The notes under the pieces are model-generated. The model had not been told where the DNA came from and ran no database searches. It saw nothing but the letters and a program-made list of their open reading frames with translations. DNA of 64,000 nucleotides. It comes from Spinacia oleracea (Eukaryota; Streptophyta; Magnoliopsida; Caryophyllales; Amaranthaceae). A program made the translations under genes and the position numbers. The stretch spans positions 134,500,385 through 134,564,384 of the forward strand of contig NC_079487.1 of NCBI RefSeq assembly GCF_020520425.1, in the 5' to 3' direction. This document shows, piece by piece, positions 11,001-22,599 of the stretch (position 1 is its first letter; the number at the start of each line of letters is the position of its first letter).

Positions 11001-13659
11001 TACCCGTGTTTTTCACTAAATGAGACACTAATTTAGAAAAAGGAGTATATATAAGTATATAACAATAACAAGTACTCCTAACTAACTTAAACGGGATAAA
11101 AACGTAAAAGACTACAACTACTTAGAGGTTACATTTCCAACGAAAAAATACTAGAGGTCACATGCTATAATTTCAAATTTATTTATCTCATTTTTTTTAC
11201 AAATAAAAAACATATACATAACTGTCTCTTATCAGATTACTTAACACTCACGACTATGCTCAGCTCAATAGTTTGTCAGTGAGTGGCGGTATTTTTTATT
11301 TTTTATTTTTTATTTTTAGAAGACCGTTAGGCGGTGTTTTACAAGACTTTGTATTGCGCTCATATGGATAATCATATAAAAAAGGTGAAAGGGGACTAAT
11401 TAAGTAGGGATAAGATTAATTTACCTTAATGACATAACAGCAGCAGCCAAGGAAATGGCAGACATAGAGTTGAAATTAGGAAGGTGTGAGATAGCAAGGT
11501 GAACACAAGCAAACATGAGGATAAAGTAAGTCAACTTAATTGGCTTGCAATTATCTACACATAGTAAGTCATGTATCTTCTTCAATGACTTGCCACCGGT
11601 GACCATGTAAACGATATCCGACCCCACGTCGACCACCAGTTGTTGCGGCACCACCACGTACAACCCTAGCTTCTCCCCGAAAGCGTGTTGGCCGAGCTCG
11701 TGGTACCGGTCGAACCGCTTCCCCGGAACCATCTCATGCATCTCCACCATTTGCCATAGGGTGTATAGGGTTATTATCCATGATAATGTCATTATTGTTA
11801 CTCCTGGACCCCTAAAAACAAACATTTGCACAAAAATAAATTAGGGTTGTGATATGATTTAGCTAAATACGGTCTAAATCGACTAAAAAATATATGCTTG
11901 GAACTTGAATTTTTTATACCAACATGCACGTGTAAGTGCATCTGGTAACGGTCTCAGGAAAAATTCACAAAAATAAATTAGGGGTTTGATATGATTTAGC
12001 TAAATCCGATCTAAGTCGACTAAAATGACACGCTTGTAAGTTGCAACTCAAATTTTCTACACCAATACGCACGCTGTAAATTCATGAGGAAGTACAAATA
12101 CATATCAGATATGTATGGGGAAATACATATCAGAACAAAAGACAAAATGGGAAAAAAGACAAAAAAAAAAAATTAAATGGTACTTTTCTAAACACAAATG
12201 GTACTTTTTTGTACAGAATGGTACTTTTTTTACATGAATGGTACTTTTTTTTTGTCTTTTAGCTATTTGTCTTTTAGTTGATATGTGATATGCGAAAAAA
12301 CGAACCCGTAAATTCATCGGGCAATTTGAGTTTCACAATATCTAGCACTAGTAAACCTCGACACGACAACACCAAACATAGAAAAAATTTCACTAAATAA
12401 ATAAATTAGGGTTATAATATGATTTAGCTAAACATAATCTAAATCGAAAAAATAGCATGCTTATTGGAACTGAACTTAAAATTTCAACACGCACATGGAA
12501 ATGTATTTGGTGATCTAGAGCCTGGTAAACTTCAACACAACAACACCAATCAACCATAGAAAAAAATTCACTAAATTATAAATTTATATGATATGATTTA
12601 GCTAAGCAAGATCTAAAACAACAAAATGACATGCTTGCAACTCAAATTTTCAAACACCAACACACACAAGCAAGTGATGCACAAATTTGCACCCGGTTGT
12701 ATGTAGTTCTATATGCAACCGGGTTAAAAAAACACATTTTTTTACGGTTTAAAAGCACATTTTAACGATTTAAAAGCACATTAATTAACGATTTAAAAAA
12801 TTAAAAGCACATTAATTGTTTAATAGCACATATTTATATATCTTCCGTTTTTTTCACTTGCAAAAAAAATCTTTTCATCTGTAACAATGTACTTTAAAAC
12901 TGTAAAAAGTGTTTTAAATTTGTAATTATGTGATTTTCGAGGGTTTAACAGTATAAAACAAACCGGTTCCATGTAGTTCTACATGCAACCGGGATAATTC
13001 AGAGCCTGGTAAATCTCGATCAACAAGCATGTGAATATGTGATGATTATAATACCAATAAAATTTAGAAGTATATGACAACTACAATTTAATGTGAATAT
13101 CCTCGATTCATACGGATCAAAATTATTTCAAAGGTAAAAAACAAATAACCATAATGTACATATATATACCAAATGAACGTACACCATATTATAATTTCAT
13201 GTCACACTATATAATATATTATTATATAATACTACCTCTTTTTAAAAAAAATCTTTACACTTACTGTTTGCACGACTCCGTTAATATATCTAATTGTGTA
13301 TGGCAAAAAATTATAAAAAATTAATATTTATAAAATAAACTTTGAGACGAATCTAACAAGATATCTCATTATTAATTTTTGATAGATATAATAGTGAGAA
13401 TTTATGGTCAAAAATTTGATTTTTTTGACACATTTTTTAAAGCGTAAAGAACTTTATGAAACGGAGGTAATAGTACGTACCATCCAAGCTCGGACATGGC
13501 ATAAGGAAGGCTAAGAACACCGGCACCAACCATGGCGGTAACATTATGGAATGTCGAATACCACCATTTCGCATTCCTACTCGAAGAAATAGGCAACCAA
13601 TCATCAATGTTCCTTTGCTCGGAAGATGCTTGTCGAGTAGATTCTGGACCGTTCGTCAT
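8078..13659 (-). CDS. LHT1: LHT1-type lysine/histidine amino acid transporter (441 aa, 7 exons)
   Basis: Exons in coding order: 13659-13481, 11811-11425, 10240-9847, 9491-9386, 8657-8566, 8323-8255 and 8176-8078; the phases agree and sum to 442 codons. It is a proton-coupled amino acid importer of the AAAP family, acting at the plasma membrane. Hallmarks seen include [16 protein letters not shown], the first membrane segment [65 protein letters not shown], and the C-terminus ending NYSFYS. Length is close to Arabidopsis LHT1 (446 aa). LHT1 and LHT2 cannot be separated with certainty by eye. The introns carry several transposons, including one ending about 13 nt inside intron 1. The gene is divergent from POLA2 and convergent with the ankyrin gene. 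Confidence 0.92.
8863..9294. mobile_element. Non-autonomous hAT-like element in LHT intron 4
   Basis: A 432-bp element with terminal inverted repeats GAGGGGTGAAAG and (inverted) AGGGGTGAAAG. It is flanked by ACTCACAAT on both sides (8854-8862 and 9295-9303), which contains the 8-bp duplication CTCACAAT expected of hAT if the outer base belongs to the element. The interior is full of AACCGAACC-type subterminal motifs and has no transposase. It lies wholly inside the intron between exons 4 and 5. Confidence 0.8.
10400..11048. mobile_element. Two copies of one MITE family in inverted orientation, LHT intron 2
   Basis: Copy A (about 10400-10714) is the approximate reverse complement of copy B (about 10747-11048); shared blocks include TTTTTGGACATA, AATCATGATTG and TTATTTGTACTTTA. 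A spacer of about 30 bp separates them, so the intron transcript could fold into an imperfect hairpin with arms near 300 bp. Ends are approximate. No coding capacity. Confidence 0.7.
11839..12690. repeat. Degenerate tandem units in LHT intron 1
   Basis: The block TATGATTTAGCTAA followed by GATCTAA/GTCTAAATCGAC-type sequence recurs near 11855, 11990, 12420 and 12592, with shared flanking text (CAACACCAA, ATTCAT). This indicates an old local tandem duplication of about 135-250 bp units. The second unit is split by the MITE at 12125-12286. Confidence 0.6.
12125..12286. mobile_element. Small MITE with four internal ATGGTACTTTT motifs
   Basis: Roughly 36-bp terminal inverted repeats begin ACATATCA and carry AAAGACAAA blocks. 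The interior is almost entirely four copies of AATGGTACTTTT separated by short AT-rich text. No ORF. Inserted in the degenerate tandem array of LHT intron 1. Confidence 0.6.
12692..12992. mobile_element. Foldback-type element with a palindrome at each end
   Basis: Each end carries a near-perfect 30-32 bp palindrome with arms CCCGGTTGNATGTAG and CTANATGCAACCGGG (12692-12723 and 12963-12992). The interior repeats ACGATTTAAAAGCACA-like motifs. No clear target duplication was found, so the superfamily is not assigned. Confidence 0.55.
13235..13467. mobile_element. Stowaway-like MITE next to the LHT exon 1 donor
   Basis: The ends align as CCTCTTTTTAAA...TCTTTACAC and, inverted, CCTCCGTTTCATAAAG...TCTTTACGC, flanked by TA on both sides. 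The right end lies about 13 nt inside intron 1 of the LHT gene, whose exon ends at 13481. Confidence 0.7.
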
Positions 13660-14830
13660 TTTTCTTTGCTTAACTATGAGAGTAAGAGAAGGGATTAATT
13701 AGAAACAAATGAACGTAATTAGAGATTAATTAATTAATTAATTAGGGTATTTATAGAATGGAAGTGTTTGAAGTAGTTTGTTGGTGAAGTGAGGTTTTTA
13801 GGGATAATAATAACAGAAAGAAACTATTAGATTCCGATTTGTTTTTAACCCTAGCTAGGAGAATCCTTATCTTAGATTAAATGGTTTTTAACCGTTTGAT
13901 TTAGTTGGTTAAGATACTTTTTAACAAAAAACAAAGTAACAAACAAACTATTTCCACAACAATCGCTTAAACACAGTTAACATGAAATCCACTAATAAAA
14001 TACAAAATCTTATAAAGTATTGTCTTATATATAAGGCCAATTAATGAAGTTATTAGCGAATAGTGTTGTACGTATACTTTATGAAATAGTTATATTCTAT
14101 TAATTTTATTTCCAATCAAATTATTATATTTTTTTTTATTATAATAGTTACATTTTGTCATTATATATATTTTTTTTTAATGATGACGTCATCGGTCTTC
14201 TTCATAGTTGTTTATACTTTATACTTTTATAGGGACTTGCTTGCAAATATTATAAATGTTAAGCTATTAGTTAGACCATTGTTGCACATTTCCTAAATTA
14301 GATTTGTAAAGCTAATTTGTTGGTAAAATGAGTTTGAAAAAAAAAAATCTATGCTTGTTAGATAAACGAATAAGGTATATGAATCAAAGGTTTGTGTTTA
14401 GCTCTATAAAATTAAAAACATTTTGTTATAATTTGCAAAGCTCAAATGAAACACGTTCAAGCTCGAGCTCGAAACGACAAACTGAAAGCTCATATAACAA
14501 AGCTCGAACAACAAATTGCAAAGTTCAAGCTAAGTCTGGACACTTAATATACTTAATTATCAAGCTTAAAACTCCAACAAGAAATCTCAGATCGCCTCAT
14601 CACGTTTGCCCCCGTTTAAAAGACAATCCACAAAGATTTTACTTGATACAAGTACTTTGGTAGTGAATGATAATTTGATATTGTTCCGATGTTCGTCGCT
14701 TAATTTTATTGGAAATATTAAATAACCCAGCATCATTTCCAACATAATTTACCATATTTTTAAAATTGAATGAAACTAAATTGAACGGAACTTAGATTAA
14801 CTTATGGAATTGAGCTCAACGAAATATTAA

Positions 14831-14935
14831 ATTCCCGCTAATAAAATGAAAATTAAAAAAATTAAGAGAAGGAACAATATATTCCGTACATTTTACATCC
14901 CTTGTTAACCCGGTTACCCGCTGAAGTTTCCCGCC
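14831..14935 (+). promoter_or_regulatory. E2F-type sites upstream of POLA2
   Basis: TTTCCCGCC at 14927-14935 fits the E2F consensus TTTSSCGC and lies 86 bp before the POLA2 start codon. A weaker ATTCCCGC is at 14831-14838. Plant replication genes are commonly E2F-controlled at G1/S, so the sites suit this gene. Function is inferred. Confidence 0.6.
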
Positions 14936-15020
14936 ATTTGCAGTTCCCCTCTTTCTTCACTGCTGAACTCCAAAAACCCTCTTCTTCGCAAACCCTAATT
15001 TCCGAAAAAAAATCCAGCAA

Positions 15021-18000
15021 ATGGAGGCTGAAATCAAAGAAGAATTCAACAAAAATGGAATAAACATCGCCGATGATGCAGTCCTCAACAAATGTAATCA
15101 ATTTCTCTTCTTCTTCCCAATTTTTTTTAGGTATTTTTTTTTCCATAATTTTGCTGATTTATTTATTTTTGGGTTTTAGGTCTTACTTTGTGTACAGATT
15201 ACAAGCTTTCACCTTCAGATCTAGTCTCGAGCTGGGAAGTTTACTATCTTAACAGGTCATCCCAATTCAATCTTGTTGTGTTTTACTTTCGAATTTTGCT
15301 TTTTTAGTTAATATGTTCAATCAAATTCACAATATTGCTAATAGAACCAAATTAATTGGTTCCGATTTGTGGTGACTAAGCTCTTTTGTATGCAAGACTT
15401 GCTCATTATTATCCGATAGTTATGATTCCACCTGATTTGCTTAATTTTAGTTACTGAAATGTCTTGTAAAGCAATCGTTCACTGAAGTTGTATGCCTGTG
15501 GAATTTAATTTTCCGGATACTAGGCATGGTCTAAGAGTATTATCTAAAGAAATTCCTAGGGTATGATCTCACAGAGATTTCTAAAGTAACCCAAGTACCA
15601 TGTATAACAAGTGTGTTGTTCTCCTTTTGAATGTTGAATAAGGACCAAGGAGGACTGCTAGGCTGCCTGAAATCCTGTTATTTCCGCGGTGTTTCGCCCA
15701 AAAGAAATCCTAGTTATTTCAGAGATGTGTTTTTATAGTTTAATGCATATCTCAAGTATAAAAGTTATGCAGTCAATGCAAAGTCAACCTACAAAAAATG
15801 AATGAAAAGGACAAAGTAACACTTGGAAAAGAAAAAGAAAAAAAAAGAGGTGAACTGAGATATGCAATCAAGATAAGTTGATCATTTCTTGTATTCACTA
15901 AGGGATGGGCGGGGTTGGGGGTGGAGTATAGCCTTTTACACTAATAGAACTTGATAGGATTAGTGTCGTGGACTTGTGGTAGGTAGTAATCAAACTCTTG
16001 ACCTCGATATCAGGGTTAAGGGAGTAGTAACCATTTAAGCTCGTGTTAATAGGTTTGTTATTTTGATGGATTGATGTTTGGACTTCTTCATTTGATTAAG
16101 AAATACTCCGTAAAAGAGAACGTGGTTGGCTATTTGTATTTTACAGTTTACACCGTTTTCTTTTGTAAAGTCTGTATATCTTGTAGCCCTGTCTGACTAA
16201 AATGATGTGTCTCAGGCAATTGAATGAGTCTACAGTGCATAATGGTGAAATGAATGGATTTGTGTTGCACCTACAAAATGAGCAGAAAGAAGCATTTATA
16301 AAGGAGGAGCCTGGTTTGCATGCATATTCCATTCGTGATGTAGATATGTGAGTATCCGTACAATATCTATGTGTATATTATACCAGCTTTTTTTGTGAAG
16401 TTTATTTTGCTATACCTTTTCTTCCAAGTTGTATGTGCATCAAATGGTTTCTACTTTTGTCCATTTGTTTTGATAAATGTACACATGACTTGGGTCATGG
16501 CTCACCTAGTTGCCTCATGTTGAACATATCAATGCATATTCTAATCTTGTATGACTGTTGTTTACTTTACAGTTTACAGTCATGGTCACTTGAATGTATC
16601 TTCCAAATTCATACTAATTGTTTGAAAGTGGATAATATTCTAATGCGTACCAGAAATTTTACGCACATATTAATGAGATCAAAGCTGACCTAGTTGCCTC
16701 GTGTGGTATAGGTCAATCCCTTCTCTAATCTGTATGACAGTTTACAGACACCAATGGTCACTCGAATATCTCTTCAAAATTCATATTATTTGAAAGTAAC
16801 ACATGTTTATGGTATTCCAGGAACTTTTAGATTGCTGCTAAAGTGAACGATGTGAAAGTAAAGTATCTAGATTTGTGGATTATTCGTCTTTCAAGTTCTT
16901 GAACCTTATTTCATGGGCATAATACTTCCGTTTATGAGTACAATATTGAGGCCAAGTCTTTTATGCAGGCTCTTGAACTATGAACCAGAAGATACAAAAG
17001 AGGGTATTCTAGACACCCCTACTGACAGACCCACAGCTCAATATGAAGAGTTAGGTGATTCAAGGAATGGAACAAATGGAAGCCCCCTCTCAACCAGTAA
17101 GCAGTCCAGCATTATGACACCCTTTGGACAGAGAACCAATAAATTTGCGGTTCAGTTCCAGACCAGGACTCAACCTATTGGAGAAAGTGGAAACAAAGAA
17201 TCTGAAGATGAAGATATGGGAGATGAAATTATTCGAAGGGCTCAACCAAAGAATAGGTGCTCATTAGTGATTCAAGGATCCAAGCCAGAACCTGGTTGCA
17301 GATTTATGTATGATAGAATTGAAGACAGGGTATTTGATGCTTCTTTCGGAAGTGGAATATTTACACAACCATTCTACTAGATCAAACTCAAATCATTGTT
17401 ATTTGGTAATGCAGTTTAATTCTCTTGTGGATCGCATCAATAAACATACATCAGCATTTCTTGCTTCTGGACAATATGAAGAACCTGTAGATCCTACAAC
17501 AGCCTCTCAGGTATTGTAGCCTCTTAAGATACCTTCATCTATATTTCTTTATTCTGCAGTCCCACGAACATCTACTCATCTCTTCGGATTATTTATCAGA
17601 AAAGCATGTTTGCTGTTGGAATGATCTGCTGTGAGGGAGAAGGCCGCCTGAATGAGAATTCAGTCTTATTACAAAGCAGGTAAGTTTTATATTCTCTTTA
17701 TTGTCATACTAAAGCTTAAAAGTTAAAAGCAAGCGGGAAAGAGAACTTTAAGATGCGTCCAATTTAATCATATAATTTGCTGTGAGTTCATGTAGATTTT
17801 CGCAGCCAGAATACAGTTTAGATTTTAACTCCACCTTTTTTGCTGTTATATCTTTCTGCCAGTGTTGAGCATTCAGGAGGAGAACATGTACGCCTCGAAT
17901 TAAAAAAAGTGAACCAATATTCCATTTTTCCAGGGCAGGTATTGTTCGGAAAATGTTATGATATATGTTTTAACATATATTTTGGATATTGTTAACTGAT

Positions 18001-21000
18001 GTAATTGTTTTTTAGGTGGTGGGTGTTATTGGAACCAATCCCAGTGGTCATTGCTTAGTGGCTTCGAAATTAGTGGATGCTATTCCGCTGCTACCATCTG
18101 TTGATTTTAATCCTCATCCTGCAAAGAGATTAGCTCTGAATGAACAGGGTCTTTCCAACCATCAATCACCCGCACTGGCTGAAATATCAGTGGTAAGAAA
18201 ATTAGGACTTGATTGAAAAGTTGCATAATTGCAACAGAAGAATTATGGTTTTCTTTAAGATATCAGGCCTTTCACATGAAAAACCTGTGCTTTTTTGCAA
18301 TTTTTATTGGTTATTTTTGCTTCTAACATCTTGCTTAGTATAAAGAGTATAGAACGTTCTGAGTACGGAAAACCTTTATGATAATCTATAAAAGTTTACT
18401 GTGTGTCACTTCTGAGGTTTATAACTAAATTTTACGAGAACAAGCCATCATTCCAAGCTGTCAATAAATCCACCAAATATAAATTCAACCAAGCTAAAAC
18501 AAGTGACTAATCTCATACTCCTAGTTTATATGAACCAAAGCAATGCTTAGTTCTAAATTTATATAGTTTTGCTATAACCAAACACATCAAATCACTCTGC
18601 AGCAAGCACCTCCATAGAACTTTGCTCTTCTAAAACCAAATCCTGGGGGTTATTTTGTGATAGATCTTGACGAGGCAGGCTGAAGATCCCACACTTCAAC
18701 TGGTATATTCCAAATGTTCCAAAAGGAACAGTGAAAAAAAATGTGAACTATTGGAAATATTTGATCACCATCCTTTCATTACTTAGACATATGATGATTT
18801 TTCATTAGTATATTATGTTCATTTTTTCAAGCTCATTGAACACTAAATCAGCTTTCTTTACTTGCTGTATGGAATTCGAGAAGATTGTGGCAGCAGGCCC
18901 TTTCACAACAACAGACAACTTGTTATTTGAGCCTTTGAAAGAGCTGCTTGCATATGCAACTAGAAAGCCGCCACAGTTGCTTATATTGGTAAGAGCATTA
19001 GTAATTATAAAAAATAAAGAGCTTTAGTTCTTGTGTTTTGGTGCTTTCTTGAGAAGATTAAAATGTGTGACAAATTATGTGGCCTATTTTTCAGTTGGGA
19101 CCTTTTGTTGATTCTGAACACCCTGAGATCCAGAAAGCAACCTTTGACCGGAGCTTCGATGAAGTATTTCATCAAGAAATCATCAGAAGGGTATTTATTC
19201 TAACGCCAAATGTTATTGTTTCTGAAGCAAAATAATTGAACAATTATGTACGAGCATCATAATAAACTATGTCTCTCTGTCAACATGTTTTTCCAGTTGC
19301 GAGATCATGTTGAATACATGGGTTCTTCCACTCGTGTGCTTCTGGTGCCATCTATACGAGACGCTAACCATGATCATGTTTTCCCTCAGGTAATTTTGTT
19401 TTTGACTTCATCACTTCATATATAGAGTTCATGATTTGGTGAGTATTAATATTTATTCCTACATTGTTCTTGCAGCCTCCTTTTGACTTAAACCCTGATA
19501 TGACTGACCAGGTAACTAAAGATTCTCAGAATACGTGTCATGAAGTTCCCTTAAACTCTGACTTAAACATGATCCCGTTTCCTTTTATTTATTTATTTAT
19601 GCCAGATTACGAGTCTCACCAATCCAGGAATATTTGATGCGAATGAGGTTAGTTCTTTCTGTCTGCTGTCAAATATTGGACACCCGTTAAAGTCTTTGAG
19701 AAAAGCTCAGACACCCTTTTTGTCATAAGCTTTGTTGCGACAATGAGAAATGCCTTGTCTTGCACCAACGTGTCTGGCTCTGTATCACTGACCAAAGTGG
19801 AACTACAAAGAACAATGGTTCTGACAGGTCATAAACCCAGGTCTAAGATGCCACTCTTCAGGTACCTTACTAGGCTACTAGCTGACCTGAGTGGCATCTG
19901 CTGTACAGCATGCTGTTGATTTTCTGGATTTAGGTTTAAGCATACTATTTGCACTGAACCATCTCGTCACAATATGCTTAACATGTTTCTATCCTATTGG
20001 TTAAGAAGTAATTTTTAAAATATTGATCAACTTTTTACTGGGGTCCAAGACTTGAAATTAGGGTTGATTCACATCACAGGTTAAGGTGGGATGCTGTTCT
20101 ATGGATGTCATAAAGCATCTGAGTGGAGAAGAGATATCCAAGGATCCGGCCCCAGGAGGCCGTTTGAGCAGATTGGCAACGCATATTCTCAACCAACGCA
20201 GGCATGCTTTGAGCCTCTATTTGCTGGAAGATTTTTCTACTGAATTAATATCTGTTCTTAAATAGGTTGTTTCATGCTGTTTCCTTGTTTTGTTTTTTTT
20301 CCATTTTTAATAGCTTCTACCCTTTATATCCACAAGCTGAGAGTGTTCCGTTGGACTTCTCAATTGCTCCAGAAGCTCTAAATATTTCCTCCATCCCACA
20401 TATTCTCATTCTACCGTCTGACTTGGCTCCTTTTGTAAAGGTACTAATTTCTTTCCTTTCTCATGTCTCATTGTGTAAGCACATGGTGTTTCATTTCCTC
20501 TTGTTCATTTTTCTGGTTTCTTTGCTCATGCGAGCTTCTTACTGAACTGGACTCGGGTAAAGATAGTCGTGAGCCTGACTGGGTCAGGCTTCGGGCCGAG
20601 CCCACGTGCCGTGTGTCTAAATAGACTGGGCCCACATCGGGCTACTCTGCATTGGGTCGGGCTGAAAAGTTCAAAATAGGGCCCATGCCCACTGGCTGGA
20701 TTGGCCGGCCGTTGTGCCTAAGCCTAATTTTACTAAATTTAGCGTGTTTTGTTGTGCCATACCTTGTCGTGCTTTTTCCGAAAAAATGCGGCCCACGGCC
20801 CACAACCTCGTGCTCGTGCCTGGCTGGGCTTTTTTTTATGCAGTGTCGGACTGGGCTGGAAAGTAAAATATGGCCCAGTCCCATGGTCTGTTGGGCTGGC
20901 GTGGTGCTTTGTCGTACCTTGTCATGTTTTTTTTCCATAAAATTCGGTCCAGGCCCGGTCCATGACTTCGTGCTTGTGCTTGGCCGAGCTTTTTTCTTGT

Positions 21001-21350
21001 TGGGTCGGGTCTCTGCCCGGCCCGGCCCACAGCCATCTTTAGACTCGGGGCAAGATTAAAAACCTGCTTTTGAAGCCATTGGTATCCTGGAAGGGTGTTT
21101 TAATTGTATACCCAAACCTTTCTGTTTGAGGTAGAATAGAACATGCTTTAGATATGAAAATCAACTAAAAACTTTTGTGGACAAAACACAGGTGCTTTCG
21201 CTGAATGAAGAAATTGAAGAACAGGAGCGCGTTAAATGCTTATGTGTGAATCCAGGGAGACTGGCAAAGGGTATAGGAGGTGGTACATTTCTGGAGCTTT
21301 ACTACCATGGAAGTCCAGAGACAGCATATGGTACAATCTTTCGAATTTAG
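15021..21350 (+). CDS. POLA2: DNA polymerase alpha subunit B (616 aa, 16 exons)
   Basis: Non-catalytic B subunit of the polymerase alpha-primase complex, which primes nuclear DNA replication. Exons: 15021-15093, 15180-15255, 16216-16347, 16969-17329, 17415-17510, 17600-17679, 17863-17938, 18016-18192, 18884-18988, 19095-19190, 19297-19389, 19476-19511, 19606-19647, 20080-20201, 20314-20440 and 21192-21350; phases agree throughout. Order: an N-terminal helical domain, an acidic linker (ESEDEDMGDE), an OB-fold region, then the inactive calcineurin-like phosphoesterase domain with AAGPFTTTDNLLFEPL, LGPFVDSEHPEI, VPSIRDANHDHVFPQPPF and ITSLTNPG. The C-terminus has CVNPGRLAKG. Length matches the plant family (about 620 aa). 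Intron 14 appears to use a GC donor (AG|GCATGC). Intron 15 holds a hAT element. Confidence 0.93.
20558..21041. mobile_element. Non-autonomous hAT element in POLA2 intron 15
   Basis: A 484-bp element, GC-rich against its AT-rich surroundings. The left end is TAAAGATAGTCGTG and the right end, inverted, is TAAAGATGGCTGTG. A perfect 8-bp target duplication GACTCGGG flanks it (20550-20557 and 21042-21049). The interior is made of GGGCC/GGCCC subterminal motifs. Long open frames inside are compositional. Confidence 0.9.
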
Positions 21351-21769
21351 AATGTAGGAACTGAGCGTAGGACTACAATTCCCAGTCCAATTCAAACATG
21401 TCGGATTGGACTGGACTCAAAAATAGTTTGTACAGGATTGGACTCAAATCTTGAGTCCAAACCCCAAATTTGAGCCTATATGTATAATGTATTTACTTAC
21501 TCCATATTTGATTTTTTTATGAAATTTGATTTTATTTTTTATTTTTTGGCAAATAAAGATTGATAGTTTAAGGAATGCTATTAGCTTATATTCTGTATAA
21601 TTTTTGAAGTAAAGTAATATATAAACTCTGGCGTGCTTCAAATATTAAAAATCATGTAAGGTAACACATATACGATAATTTTAAATTTAAAAAGGTAATA
21701 AAAACAATGGTGATCTTAGAGAATAGTTATCAAACACCTTGATTTTGGTCTTCAACCTAATAAAATATA

Positions 21770-22577
21770 CTCCCTCCTTCTCTTTTTGTTTTTTACGTTT
21801 GGTATTTTTCACGTGTTTTAACGATTAATTAATTTGCATCGAGATGGAAAAGTGTGAAAGATTAAATGACCCAATGAATTTAATTGGTTAAAATAATAAT
21901 TGGACACAAATTTTGATATAACTAAATTAGATCCCGTGCACGCACGGATTTTGATTATCGTTAGCGCAACGGCTTTCGCGGTAGCTCTGCCCTTGCTTGT
22001 TTTAAAGCTATCGGTATTGGGAACGTTTTTAGTTCCTCGATCCATTCCAGTTTGCTTAAATAGCACTAGGTTTTTCATATTATTTTTTTCACAAAATATT
22101 TAACTGGATATCTTCAAAACTACTGCATAGTTATAACATTTTTAACATACTCGTTTAAATTTATTCATCTAATATGCATATTTAAAATGCTAATATGGTA
22201 ATTTGACCAAAATATTGAGTGATATATTTTCCATTATTAATATAGCGCTTTGACTAAAATATTACCAATTTAGAATAATTATTATTACATCGTATCTATT
22301 ATTGCCATAATTTATAAACTAAATTTTGTTTCCATACATAAATAGTTTATAAAAAAGGTAGAGAATAAAAATAAAATAAAACAGATACATTTTTTGGGAA
22401 AGTGGTTTTTGGTGGGAAAAAATCGCACCAGGAATTGACACGTGTCATTCCTGGTGTCTCTTTTAGTATATAGTAATAGATACTTTGTCATTTATGTGAT
22501 AATATAATAGGAAATGTAAAGAACATTTTGAAATACCCAAAAAGGAAAACGTAAAGAACAAAAAGAGACGGATGGAG
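21770..22577. mobile_element. Stowaway-like MITE carrying a nested Helitron
   Basis: The left end CTCCCTCCTTCTCTTTTTG matches the inverted right end CTCCATCCGTCTCTTTTTG, followed by TTYTTTACGTTT on both. TA flanks both sides (21768-21769 and 22578-22579). The element is much longer than a usual Stowaway because a Helitron-like insertion occupies 21922-22480. Confidence 0.75.
21922..22480 (-). mobile_element. Short non-autonomous Helitron
   Basis: Read on the minus strand it begins TCTATTACTATATACTAAAA at 22480, preceded by host A. It ends with a hairpin (CCGTGC GTGCACGG region) followed 11-12 nt later by TTAG at 21922, with host T next. An A-to-T insertion site, a TC start, a 3' hairpin and a CTRR-like end are Helitron traits; the final tetramer deviates in its first base. 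A palindrome around GACACGTGTC lies near the 5' end. It has no helicase gene. Confidence 0.65.
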
Positions 22578-22599
22578 TAATATTTTTCCATTTCTCTCT

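Noticed and set aside
14328-14663. 111-codon + strand frame upstream of POLA2
   Set aside because: Low-complexity Ser/Lys/Arg content, no family resemblance, no splice context.
20652-21059. Open frames of up to 135 codons on both strands
   Set aside because: They lie inside the hAT element in POLA2 intron 15; GC-rich repeated motifs create long frames and the peptides resemble no protein.
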